From Gluconobacter kondonii (GTDB lineage: Bacteria; Pseudomonadota; Alphaproteobacteria; Acetobacterales; Acetobacteraceae), in the NCBI RefSeq assembly GCF_002723995.1, contig NZ_BEWP01000002.1, positions 248,001-312,000 on the forward strand: a stretch of 64,000 nt of DNA, read 5' to 3'. Position 1 is the first letter of the stretch, and each line of letters begins with the position of its first letter. The notes below the pieces were generated by a model. The model was not told where the DNA came from and did not search any database. It saw only the letters and a list, made by a program, of their open reading frames with translations. Both the position numbers and the translations under genes were made by a program. Below, piece after piece: positions 48,695 to 57,016 of the stretch.

Positions 48695-51103
48695 ATGCCG
48701 TCGATCCCCCGTCCCGATCCGTCCGCCCCACCCCGCCCGCGAACCGGACGCGCCGTCCTCGGCCTCTTCCTTTTTCTGCTCCTCGGTTTTCTGGTGCCCG
48801 CTCTCCCGGCAAAAGCCGCCGACAGCACCCATCCCCTCAGCCAGCAGGAAGCCCAGCAGCTCCTCAATGTCCTGAACAACCCCAAGGAACGGGACGCCTT
48901 CACCCACACCCTCGACCTGATGGCCCGCGGCCTTCCAGTCGCTGCCTCAACCCCTGCCGCAGCCCCCGCAAAAGCCGCACCCGCCAAAACCGTCGCCGAT
49001 GTGCCGCCCGACATCCATACCGGCCTGAGCAGCATCCGCCTTCAGGCCCTTGGCTATCTGCATAATTTCCTCGATCTGTTCAGCGACCTCGGAATCGTTG
49101 GCCGTTGGGCCCACACGACCCTTGCCTCCCCCGATACCCGCAGCACGATCCTGCATGCCTTCGCAGGCGGCATCGTGGTCATGCTCTGCGGTGTGGCTCT
49201 GGAGCGGATCGTCGCCCTGAGCCTGCACAAACCGCTGGTTCAACTCACGCAGAACGCCGAAAACCGGGAACAGCGCAACACCGTCGCGAACGAAGACGCC
49301 GCAGCGCATGACCCCATCGTCGATGGCTCCAGCGAAACCCGCGCCGCCGACCAGCGGCGTCAGGTCGAAACCCTGCGCTTCCTGTCCCGCGTCCCCTATG
49401 CGCTCGGACATTTCGCCCTGAAAGCGATTCCGGTCCTCGTTTTTCTGGCCGTCGCCTATCTGGCCGTTCTGGTCCTCCCCTGGAGCACCAAGACCGACAA
49501 CGTCATCATGACGCTCGCCAACTGCTACGCCGCCGCCCGGATTCTCTATCTTTTCGTCGAAACCGGATTCGCGCCCCGCTCCCCCACGATCCGCCTCCTG
49601 CCCGCCACGGACGCAACCGCTTTCCTGCTGACCCGCTGGTGGAACGTGCTGGTCGCAGCCCCCGCGATCGTCTTCTGCCTGTCCACGCTGGGCAGCCAGT
49701 TCAATCTCTCGCCGCGCGGTACGGATGCGATGATCCGCGGCATTATCCTGATCGAACACATCCTGATCGCCGTCTTCATCTGGCGCGTCCGACACCTCGT
49801 CAGCAGCGCGCTCCAGCCGCGCGCCGTCCCCAACACCGCGATGTGGACCATCATTGTCGCCATCACGCGCCTGTGGTGGGTCCCGGCCATGTTCCTCGAC
49901 GCCTCCCTCTGGATCGTCTGGGCCGCCCATCTTCCGGGGGGCTATCGCTGGATTCTCGACACCACCGGCATCACGATCGGCATTCTCGTCGCATCCCGTC
50001 TGATCGCCGTGCTTGCCTACGGGCTGCAGGACCGCTTCTTCCGCATCAATCCCGTCCTGACCGAACGCTTCCCCGACATCCAGAAGCGCGCCGACCGCTA
50101 TTACCCCTTCGCCCGGCGTATCCTGACTGGCGCCATCCTGTTCCTGACCCTGATCGCCATGACCGAAGCCTGGGGTCTGCCCACGTTCGGCTTCTTCATC
50201 AAAAACGCCGTCGGCCGCCATTTGCTCGACGCCGTCCTGACCATGCTGGTCGCCCTGAGCATCGCGGTCACGATCTGGGAAATTATCAACGCCTTCCTCA
50301 GCCAGCAGCTCACCCGTTTCGAGAATTCGGACCAGTTCGCCCGCGCCACCCGCCTGCGCACGGTGCTGCCCATCATCCGCACCGTCCTGCTGGCCATCAT
50401 CATCATCATCGTCGCCGTCACAACACTCTCCCAGATCGGCATCAACGTCACCCCGCTGCTCACCGGTGCGGGTATCATGGGTGCGGCCATCGCCTTCGGC
50501 TCGCAAAGCCTGGTCAAGGACTTCATTACGGGCTTCTTCATGCTCGTCGAGGACGCCATCCAGGTCGGCGATTGGGTGACGACCAGTGGCGTCGCGGGAA
50601 CAGTGGAAAACCTGTCCATTCGCACGGTAAAGGTCCGAGACTTCGATGGCGACCTGCATATTATCCCGTTCTCATCCGTGTCCTCCATTGCCAACACGGC
50701 CCGCGGCTACAACCAGATTGTCATCCGCCAGCAGGTCGACAATTCCGAGGATCTGCCCCGCGTTGTCGGTCTGATGACCGCTACCATCAAGGAAATGCAG
50801 CAGGACGCGGTGTTCGGACCACTGCTGCTGACGGGCTATAACGATCTCGGTGTGGATACTAGCGACAGCAACGGCGCAGTCCTGATCGGAACGGTTCGCA
50901 CGGCGCCCATGATGAAATGGAAGGTCAAACGCGAATTTTACCGTCGTGTTGCCAACCGCTTCGCGAAGGCCGGCGTCAAGTTCTACACACCTACGTCCTA
51001 CTCCACGACGCCACCCGGCAACGCCATGCGCATCACCACAGATGCCCCTCTGCCCATCCCGGCCAATGACGCCCCCGGGAACAACGCCCCCGGTCAGACC
51101 TGA
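48695..51103 (+). CDS. Large mechanosensitive channel, MscS family
   Basis: 802 aa. N-terminal signal-like segment, a periplasmic region of about 150 residues, roughly ten membrane helices, then the MscS pore helix and beta domain: ITPLLTGAG-like segment (INVTPLLTGAGIMGAAIAFG), GSQSLVKDFITGFFMLVEDA and QVGDWV. Opens under membrane tension to relieve osmotic downshock. First gene of a plus-strand group, but a terminator follows it, so the three small genes after it have their own promoter. Confidence 0.92.
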   Translation: MPSIPRPDPSAPPRPRTGRAVLGLFLFLLLGFLVPALPAKAADSTHPLSQQEAQQLLNVLNNPKERDAFTHTLDLMARGLPVAASTPAAAPAKAAPAKTVADVPPDIHTGLSSIRLQALGYLHNFLDLFSDLGIVGRWAHTTLASPDTRSTILHAFAGGIVVMLCGVALERIVALSLHKPLVQLTQNAENREQRNTVANEDAAAHDPIVDGSSETRAADQRRQVETLRFLSRVPYALGHFALKAIPVLVFLAVAYLAVLVLPWSTKTDNVIMTLANCYAAARILYLFVETGFAPRSPTIRLLPATDATAFLLTRWWNVLVAAPAIVFCLSTLGSQFNLSPRGTDAMIRGIILIEHILIAVFIWRVRHLVSSALQPRAVPNTAMWTIIVAITRLWWVPAMFLDASLWIVWAAHLPGGYRWILDTTGITIGILVASRLIAVLAYGLQDRFFRINPVLTERFPDIQKRADRYYPFARRILTGAILFLTLIAMTEAWGLPTFGFFIKNAVGRHLLDAVLTMLVALSIAVTIWEIINAFLSQQLTRFENSDQFARATRLRTVLPIIRTVLLAIIIIIVAVTTLSQIGINVTPLLTGAGIMGAAIAFGSQSLVKDFITGFFMLVEDAIQVGDWVTTSGVAGTVENLSIRTVKVRDFDGDLHIIPFSSVSSIANTARGYNQIVIRQQVDNSEDLPRVVGLMTATIKEMQQDAVFGPLLLTGYNDLGVDTSDSNGAVLIGTVRTAPMMKWKVKREFYRRVANRFAKAGVKFYTPTSYSTTPPGNAMRITTDAPLPIPANDAPGNNAPGQT

Positions 51104-51108
51104 CCTCC

Positions 51109-51137
51109 AACCGGCTCCTCTCAGGAGCCGGTTTTTT
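51109..51137 (+). terminator. Terminator of the MscS gene
   Basis: Perfect 11-bp stem AACCGGCTCCT/AGGAGCCGGTT with a 3-nt loop running into six T residues. Confidence 0.93.
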
Positions 51138-51323
51138 ATTGCCGGGAAGCCTAACCCTTAATCATTTAAATAAAGTCTTGCATTGCCATGCGGACAGGCT
51201 CATTCTGCCCACACATTATCGAGAACCCTCCTCCCGGTTCCCCGCAGACGATTTCCCGGCCCGATCTTCCCGTGGCCCCGCATCGCCCGCCGATCGGCGA
51301 GGATCATGCCAAGGAATTCAGCG

Positions 51324-51632
51324 ATGTCTCTTGTCCTGGTCTCACCAGAGCCGTCAGCCCCCGATCAAACCACCGCCCCGGCCACCACCGAAACACCGCT
51401 GGCCCGCCCCGATCCCGCCGCTCTCGCCGAAAAAAACCGTCAGGAAGAACAGGTTCTGAAAAAGCGCTTCATCGGCATGGTCATCGGTCTCGTCCTGGCC
51501 CATGCCTATGTCGCGCTCGCGCTGGCCTATTCCTACATGGACAGCCACAACCACCTGCACACCTGCTGGCTGCCGCTGTTCGGCGCCTTCATCTGCGGAA
51601 TGATCTTCGTCTTCCACGTTTCGATCTCGTAA
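51324..51632 (+). CDS. Small membrane protein, two helices (unknown)
   Basis: 102 aa from ATG 51324, with AAGGA eight bases upstream. A Pro/Ala/Thr-rich N-terminus and a short charged segment (EKNRQEEQVLKKRF) precede two membrane helices (about 50-70 and 80-100), the second following SHNHLHTCWLP. No family recognised. The next gene starts 15 bases later; three unknown genes form a run. Confidence 0.6.
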   Translation: MSLVLVSPEPSAPDQTTAPATTETPLARPDPAALAEKNRQEEQVLKKRFIGMVIGLVLAHAYVALALAYSYMDSHNHLHTCWLPLFGAFICGMIFVFHVSIS

Positions 51633-51647
51633 GCCGGAGCACCCCTT

Positions 51648-51872
51648 ATGTCCCGCACAGTCCGCCACGCCTGGCTCCAGCCTTTCCTATCCACGACATT
51701 GTGGACCCTCGTCCTGATCGACATCGCCGTCATGACCTATCTGGAAAATCAGGATTTCTTCAAGGATTACGCTGGCTGGGCCTGGCCCTCCGTCCTGATC
51801 ACAGGAATCATCGGCTACTTCATCGGCCCTGCAATCGACCGCATGTTCACTAAAAAATCCCCAAGCCCATAA
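51648..51872 (+). CDS. Small membrane protein, two helices (unknown)
   Basis: 74 aa with two hydrophobic segments (about 14-31 and 46-62) separated by ENQDFFKDYAGWAW, and a basic C-terminus. It follows the preceding small membrane protein by 15 bases and is followed by the next gene after two bases, so the three are very likely one transcript. Family not recognised. Confidence 0.65.
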   Translation: MSRTVRHAWLQPFLSTTLWTLVLIDIAVMTYLENQDFFKDYAGWAWPSVLITGIIGYFIGPAIDRMFTKKSPSP

Positions 51873-51874
51873 AA

Positions 51875-52387
51875 ATGACCATCCCATCAGACCTGCCGGA
51901 TCAGGAATACCGCCGCCTCTTTCCACAACTGGCCAGCTACGGTGCCGGTCCGTTCGGAGAGGATGTCGACACATTCGGCGAAACCCTGATGGACGTCATT
52001 CAGGACGTGACGGAAACCCGGACGTTCCTCACCCGGGCCGCCGCCATCCGCGAACTCGAAACCCTGCTGGCCTGCAACGAGACCGATCTGGCCCGGATCA
52101 CATGGGCCCTGATCGCTTTCGATCCGGTTGCGCGGTTCAATGACCAGACTGTCTGGCTCCCGAAACACTCAGCTCCGTTTCCCAGCCTCCGCGACTTCTG
52201 GACAGCCCTGTTAAAGAGCCTCGAAATCGGACCTCCTCCCTGGCCAGACACGTCAGCCCGCCAGCTCGGAGGCTCCGTTATGGATCGGCATATCGCCCTG
52301 ACAGATTCGGATATCGAAGAACGGTTTACCTCCGAAAAACTCCGCGGAATGGCCTATTACATCGAGACCATCAGGATCTACGCCTGA
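51875..52387 (+). CDS. Cytoplasmic protein of unknown function
   Basis: 170 aa, acidic, without signal or membrane segments. It starts two bases after the previous stop. Features include a helical N-terminal half (FGETLMDVIQDVTETRTFLT, REL-rich) and a Pro-rich stretch (GPPPWPDTSARQL). No known domain. The combination of two tiny membrane proteins and a soluble partner could be an envelope-linked module or an immunity-type unit; there is no evidence to choose. Confidence 0.6.
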   Translation: MTIPSDLPDQEYRRLFPQLASYGAGPFGEDVDTFGETLMDVIQDVTETRTFLTRAAAIRELETLLACNETDLARITWALIAFDPVARFNDQTVWLPKHSAPFPSLRDFWTALLKSLEIGPPPWPDTSARQLGGSVMDRHIALTDSDIEERFTSEKLRGMAYYIETIRIYA

Positions 52388-52388
52388 C

Positions 52389-52425
52389 AAAAAAAGGGGG
52401 AGAGCAGAACGCTCCCCCCCCTTTT
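52389..52425. terminator. Bidirectional terminator between convergent genes
   Basis: A-run, GGGGGAG, 9-nt loop, CTCCCCC and C/T-run. It serves the small-gene run on plus and the beta-propeller gene on minus. Confidence 0.85.
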
Positions 52426-52431
52426 CAGACC

Positions 52432-53655
52432 TTACCGCAAAATCCCCGTATGCCCGACGCTGTAGCGTCCCGGCTGCGGCCAGACCGTCAGGCCATGCGG
52501 CTCCGCGCCAACCGGAATCTTGCGCATCGCCCCCGTATCGGTGTCGATCGCATAGACCACATCGTCGAACCGGCCCGACAGCCAGAGCAGCTTGCCGTCC
52601 GCGCTGACATTGCCCATGTCCGGGCTGCCGCCACCGGGGATCATCCAGGTCTTGACGACCTTGTCCGTCGCAAAATCGATGACCGAAACGCCACCCGGCC
52701 CATGTTTCGGACCATGAATGCGATGTGACCCGCGATTGGCCACATACATCATCTTGCCATCACGGCTCGGATACAGGCCATGCGTGCCGATACCCGTCGG
52801 GATAAAGCCGGTTTCCTTGAAGGAATCCCCGTCCACGACGAACACACCATCCGCCATCATGTCCGCGACATAGAACTTGTGACCATCCGGCGCCGTCAGA
52901 ATGTCCTGCGGCATCCCGCCCTTGGACAGCTTCAGCATCCCGATCATCTTCAGGTTCACCGTATCGACCTTGGCGACATAACCGCCGAACTCGCAGGTGA
53001 AGATCGCGTACTTGCCGTCAATGGAGAAATCGGCGTGATTGACACCCTTGCATTCCGGCGTTTCGACCGAGCCCTTCAGCTCCATCGTATGCGGATCGCG
53101 GAAGTCCAGACGCTTGTGCGCCTCGGCCACCGTGATCGCGTATTGCCCGTCCGGCGTGAAATACATGTTGTACGGATCATCAACGGCAATGGACGGGCCC
53201 GGCTTGGCCGTCGCCGGATTGATCGGCGTGAGCGACCCGTCCGGACGGCCTTCGCTATTATTCGTCACCCAAAGCGTCCGCAGATCCCAGGACGGCACAA
53301 CATGCTGCGGCGAATGCCCGACCGGGAACGTGTCCACAACCTGAAAAGACGCCGGATCAATCACCGAAACGCTGTCTCCGCGCAGGTTCGGCACATAAAC
53401 ACGCGCCGGGTCCTGCGCGATCGCGGGCGAGATATGGGACGGGGTCGTCTCGCTATAGATGTTCTTCGGATCAATCACCGGCGGCATACCCGGAATCGTC
53501 TGGATGCCGGACGCCGCAACCGGGGCGGCCGCAGCGTCAGCTGGAACCGGGACCATCGGCGCGCTCGGAGAATAGTCCTGCGCATGGGCCGCGGCAGCTC
53601 CCAAGGTAGTTCCCAGCAGCGTCATCGCCACCAGAAGAGGAGTCTTGAAGGTCAT
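52432..53655 (-). CDS. Periplasmic YncE-like beta-propeller protein
   Basis: 407 aa with a signal peptide (cleavage after AAHA). The rest is a chain of YVTN-type blades, for example RVYVPNLRGDSVSVIDPASF, KFYVADMMADGVFVVDGD and MMYVANRGSHRIHG. These propellers bind other proteins or small ligands in the periplasm. Its start overlaps the stop of the creatininase-family gene by four bases, so the two are translated together and probably act together. Confidence 0.85.
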   Translation of the reverse strand: MTFKTPLLVAMTLLGTTLGAAAAHAQDYSPSAPMVPVPADAAAAPVAASGIQTIPGMPPVIDPKNIYSETTPSHISPAIAQDPARVYVPNLRGDSVSVIDPASFQVVDTFPVGHSPQHVVPSWDLRTLWVTNNSEGRPDGSLTPINPATAKPGPSIAVDDPYNMYFTPDGQYAITVAEAHKRLDFRDPHTMELKGSVETPECKGVNHADFSIDGKYAIFTCEFGGYVAKVDTVNLKMIGMLKLSKGGMPQDILTAPDGHKFYVADMMADGVFVVDGDSFKETGFIPTGIGTHGLYPSRDGKMMYVANRGSHRIHGPKHGPGGVSVIDFATDKVVKTWMIPGGGSPDMGNVSADGKLLWLSGRFDDVVYAIDTDTGAMRKIPVGAEPHGLTVWPQPGRYSVGHTGILR

Positions 53656-54509
53656 GGATGGCTCCTTTGGAAAGACTGGATTGCCGCAACCGCGGTCCGG
53701 ATCTGCATGTCCGTGCCGATCCGGCCGAGTCCGGCCGATGCCCGCCGCGGATCGCCACCATAGACGCCCTCGGCCACACCCGGTTTCGGAGCCTTGCGCA
53801 ACGCGTCCTGACGCACAAGCGACGGATCAACCGCCAGCATCAGCGACGTATCACTCAGCTCCGCATGAAGCCCCACTTCCGCGCCATAACCCTGCGCACG
53901 CAGGGCATCGGCATACTGATGGGGCACGACTTCATAATAATCCCGCACATAAAGCACGGCGGCCTGACCCTTCCAGGCCCGGTTCAGCTCCTGCGTCACC
54001 TGCGCCATGAAAGACTGGTATCCCCCATGATCGCCCAGCAGCACGATGCGCCGGAAACCCTGAACGCGGAAACTCTCCGCCGCGCCCTTGAGCAGCCCCT
54101 CGAACACGGCAGGCGGCACGGAAATCGTGCCCGGAAACTTCATGTGAGACGTGCGCGGGCTGGTCGAGCCCTCCGGCACATAGGCCACAACAGGCGCCAC
54201 CAGCGTATGCCCGGCCTGAACCGCAATCATATCGGCCAGAACCTGAGCCCGCACATTATGCTTGCCGACCGCAATATAAGGCCCGCTCTGCTCGGTCCCG
54301 CCGACAGGAATAATGACGGTATCGGTCCCCGCCTTCACATCCTGCGCCACCTCGGTCCAGCTCCGGCACGCAAACTCGGCCTGAAGCGCAAGCCCGGTGC
54401 AATGTGCGCCGCCCTCGTACAACCCCTGCGCCTGCGCGAAACCCGCAGACAGCCCGATCCCCGCACAGAACAGGGCAGAACGACACGACAGACGAAGCAG
54501 ATTGAACAT
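53652..54509 (-). CDS. Secreted creatininase-superfamily amidohydrolase
   Basis: 285 aa with a signal peptide (cleavage near AQAQ). The creatininase fold is shown by PVGGTEQSGPYIAVGKHN, VLLGDHGGYQ and GLHAELSDTSLM. Compared with classical creatininase the second metal ligand is changed (EQxG has Ser in place of His) and the following Asp is His or Asn, so metal binding differs. Function unknown. Upstream partner of the YncE-like propeller in a two-gene operon. Confidence 0.82.
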   Translation of the reverse strand: MFNLLRLSCRSALFCAGIGLSAGFAQAQGLYEGGAHCTGLALQAEFACRSWTEVAQDVKAGTDTVIIPVGGTEQSGPYIAVGKHNVRAQVLADMIAVQAGHTLVAPVVAYVPEGSTSPRTSHMKFPGTISVPPAVFEGLLKGAAESFRVQGFRRIVLLGDHGGYQSFMAQVTQELNRAWKGQAAVLYVRDYYEVVPHQYADALRAQGYGAEVGLHAELSDTSLMLAVDPSLVRQDALRKAPKPGVAEGVYGGDPRRASAGLGRIGTDMQIRTAVAAIQSFQRSHP

Positions 54510-54647
54510 CAGGGCCGGAACACCTCTGGCAATGGCTGCCCTTCCCTACCCCATCTTCCCCTTCCTGTTCCAGAGGCCGCGTCTCCAAAGCGGCCCTTTC
54601 AGAAGACGCCGGTCTTTTCGCAAACGCATCATGCAGTATAAGACATC

Positions 54648-55145
54648 ATGCCTTTTCCGATTTCCTACGATCCCGATCCTGTCGACAGCGCCGCCCACCT
54701 GATTCAGGTCGCGCTTACGCCGGTTTTCATGCTCTCCGGCATCGGCACCCTCATCAATGTCTTCAACACCCGTCTGGCCCGCGTCACGGACCATCTTGAA
54801 GACGTCCGCAAGAAACTCGGCACCCCGAAAACGGACGACACCCCTGTCGATCCTATCGACACGCCCGCCCGCCTGCGCAACCAGCAGGCCCGGCTGCATC
54901 GCCGCGTCTTCGTTCTGGACGCCGCGATTCTCCTGAACGGGATCGGCGGCGCCTCAACCTGCGGCGCGGCCATGGCGCTGTTCGTAGGCTCTCTGCGCGA
55001 TGCTTCGACCTCGGCATGGCTGCTGGCGTTTTTTGGCATAGCTCTCGCCTGCACCGTCGGATCGCTCATGTTCTTCCTCGCCGACACCCTCCTGAGCTGG
55101 CACGGCCTGCGCCATGACAGCGATCTGAACCTCAACGCAGAATAA
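54648..55145 (+). CDS. DUF2721 family membrane protein
   Basis: 165 aa. The family motif HLIQVALTPVFMLSGIGT and NVFNTRLARVTDHLEDV is clear, with three membrane helices (about 18-38, 90-112 and 122-145) and a charged loop between the first two. Function unknown across bacteria. Single gene, divergent from the creatininase operon. Confidence 0.85.
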   Translation: MPFPISYDPDPVDSAAHLIQVALTPVFMLSGIGTLINVFNTRLARVTDHLEDVRKKLGTPKTDDTPVDPIDTPARLRNQQARLHRRVFVLDAAILLNGIGGASTCGAAMALFVGSLRDASTSAWLLAFFGIALACTVGSLMFFLADTLLSWHGLRHDSDLNLNAE

Positions 55146-55428
55146 GCCGCCGCGCAATTTTATTTCAAAAACCACCGGGAACGGTACTGTTTTCCGAAAG
55201 AAATCCGGGCAATTCCCCGGATCGCGCTTTACTTCATCCTTGATGAAATAATCGCATCTTCGTAACGGAAACTTCCGTTCCACAAAGACGGCGAAAGTTT
55301 AAAAAGCATTTATGCAGGAAATGCAGGTCTGACCCTGCATCTGTATTTGTTGCTTCGGACATCGATTCTGGAGTTTCTCCCGCTGCACGCCGCAAAACGG
55401 CACACAGATCCACACGGAGATTTTCCAG
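55146..55428 (+). promoter_or_regulatory. Intergenic region with four dyads before the 45-aa gene
   Basis: Contains four perfect inverted repeats: ATCCGGG/CCCGGAT (near 55205), TTCATC/GATGAA (near 55232), AACGGAA-AC-TTCCGTT (near 55261) and ATGCAGG/CCTGCAT (near 55325). The spacing suggests a structured leader RNA or several protein sites, but no known riboswitch was recognised. Confidence 0.4.
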
Positions 55429-55566
55429 ATGACGTCCATGACCCTGATCCACCTGATCGGCCTTCCCACCAGCCTTCTCGCACAGTTCTCGATGGTTGCC
55501 TTCGTTCCGATGATCGGCGCCCTGATGATCGCTACGGTTGCTGCTGACCGCGTTTCCGAGAGCTGA
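55429..55566 (+). CDS. Small hydrophobic membrane protein, 45 aa
   Basis: ATG 55429, TGA at 55564-55566, with CGGAGA eight bases upstream. The product is almost entirely hydrophobic (LIHLIGLPTSLLAQFSMV, then AFVPMIGALMIATVAADR) and ends in a short charged tail. It would cross the inner membrane once or twice. No family recognised. A strong 7+5-bp hairpin lies 14 bases after the stop (55580-55610). Confidence 0.55.
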   Translation: MTSMTLIHLIGLPTSLLAQFSMVAFVPMIGALMIATVAADRVSES

Positions 55567-55579
55567 TCACAGTCTTCTC

Positions 55580-55610
55580 GGGACAAGCCCGGCCTCGCGC
55601 CGGGCGTCCC
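55580..55610. repeat. Two-part hairpin between the 45-aa gene and the exporter gene
   Basis: GCCCGGC-N5-GCCGGGC closed by an outer GGGAC/GTCCC with two unpaired A residues. It lacks a T-run in either direction; perhaps a rho-assisted stop or 3'-end protector for the convergent genes. Confidence 0.65.
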
Positions 55611-55620
55611 GCTCCGGCCC

Positions 55621-56868
55621 TTATTGCCGGACAGACAGATAGGATTGCGGATCCAGCCGGCGGCGCCACAGATCGCACAGCCAGCAGAAACTGATCCCCA
55701 CCAGCATTCCGACCGATGTCGACCCGACCCAGTCCGTCGGCAGAAACGACATCAGCACCCCCGCCAGACCGGCAATCGTCCAGTTCAACGTCCCCATCAA
55801 CGCCGCAGCCGCGCCCGCCTGATGCCCGTGATGCGTCAGCGCCAGAATGCCCGCATTCGGCCCAATGAAGCCCAGCGAAAATGTGGTGCACCAGATCAGC
55901 GCGCACAGGATCCACGGATTCTGCGGCCCCGCAAATCCGCTCAGACACACCACCACCGCCAGCGCACAGAACAGCAGAACCGCCAGCATCGCAGTCTCCA
56001 TCACCCGCGTGAACAGGAAACGGTTTGCCAGTTTGGCATTCACCTGCGAACCGATGATGAAGCCAATCCCGTTCAGCCCGAAGAAAATGGCGAACAGATG
56101 CGGCGAGAAGTGCAGAATATTCTCAAACAGCGCCGGTGCATTCGACAGATAGGCAAACATCGTGAAGGTCGCAAAACTCACGACCATGACCGCAGAACAG
56201 AACAGCGGCTCACGCACCAGGTCCCGGTAACGCGCCACCATCCCGCTAACCGGCAGTGCAAAACGCCGGTCCAGGGGCAGCGTCTCGGGCAGCAGAAACA
56301 GCGTGCAGAAAAACGTCACAACGCCGAAAACAACATTCGCCCAGAAAATCAGCCGCCAGCTTCCCCAGTCCAGCAGAAAACTCCCGATCGACGGCGCCAG
56401 CAAAGGCCCCAGACCGAAAATCAGCATCAGCTGCGACATCAGCTTCACGCCCGCCGACCCGGTCGCCACATCCCGCACCATCGCCCGCGGCGCCACGGAA
56501 CTGATCGCCCCGCCCAGAGCCGCCACAAAGCGCAGCGTGCAGAACATGTGAAAACTGGTCGTCAGCGCCAGCCCGACCGAGGCAAGGGCATACACCACCA
56601 GCCCGAACAGGAGCGGCAGCTTGCGCCCATACCGATCGCAGAGCGGCCCCAGCGTAAACTGCCCGATTGCCAGCCCCGCCAGCCACGCCGTCAGCGTGAG
56701 CTGCGCCGAACCGGCCCCATGCCCCAGATCGTGCTCCAGTTCCGGAAAGGCCGGAAGATACATGTCCGTCGAAACAGGCCCCAGAATGAAGATCACACCG
56801 ATCAGCACACGGGTCAGGCCATTCATCCCCTGTGGGGATGTCTGTTCGGAAAGCGACGTAACGGACAC
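55621..56868 (-). CDS. Bcr/CflA-type multidrug exporter (MFS)
   Basis: Twelve-helix drug:proton antiporter, 415 aa from GTG 56868. Family signs: PVSTDMYLPAFPELE in helix 1, LCDRYGRKLPLL, and LGGAISSVAPRAMVRD. GTG was preferred because ATG 56826 has its only purine-rich stretch directly touching the codon, and the still earlier GTG (56919) lies inside the pstS terminator. Known homologues export bicyclomycin, chloramphenicol or sulfonamides; the substrate here is unknown. Confidence 0.88.
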   Translation of the reverse strand: MSVTSLSEQTSPQGMNGLTRVLIGVIFILGPVSTDMYLPAFPELEHDLGHGAGSAQLTLTAWLAGLAIGQFTLGPLCDRYGRKLPLLFGLVVYALASVGLALTTSFHMFCTLRFVAALGGAISSVAPRAMVRDVATGSAGVKLMSQLMLIFGLGPLLAPSIGSFLLDWGSWRLIFWANVVFGVVTFFCTLFLLPETLPLDRRFALPVSGMVARYRDLVREPLFCSAVMVVSFATFTMFAYLSNAPALFENILHFSPHLFAIFFGLNGIGFIIGSQVNAKLANRFLFTRVMETAMLAVLLFCALAVVVCLSGFAGPQNPWILCALIWCTTFSLGFIGPNAGILALTHHGHQAGAAAALMGTLNWTIAGLAGVLMSFLPTDWVGSTSVGMLVGISFCWLCDLWRRRLDPQSYLSVRQ

Positions 56869-56889
56869 GCGGGCACCACGACTCAACAA

Positions 56890-56937
56890 AGCAAAAAACA
56901 GAAAACGGGCTTCTCCCACACAGGAGAAGCCCGTTCC
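56890..56937 (-). terminator. Terminator of pstS
   Basis: Perfect 13-bp stem AACGGGCTTCTCC/GGAGAAGCCCGTT (56904-56935) with a 6-nt loop, followed on the minus strand by a T-rich tract. Confidence 0.9.
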
Positions 56938-57016
56938 ATACTCAACGCCTTTTTATCCTGACTGACCAGCCCTGAAATTCAGGTCCGGCCCGTCATTGCG
57001 GAGACAGACGCAGGAC

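Noticed and set aside
48947-50659. 570-codon frame opposite the MscS gene
   Set aside because: Low-complexity Gly/Asp-rich antisense product; the MscS motifs are on the plus strand.
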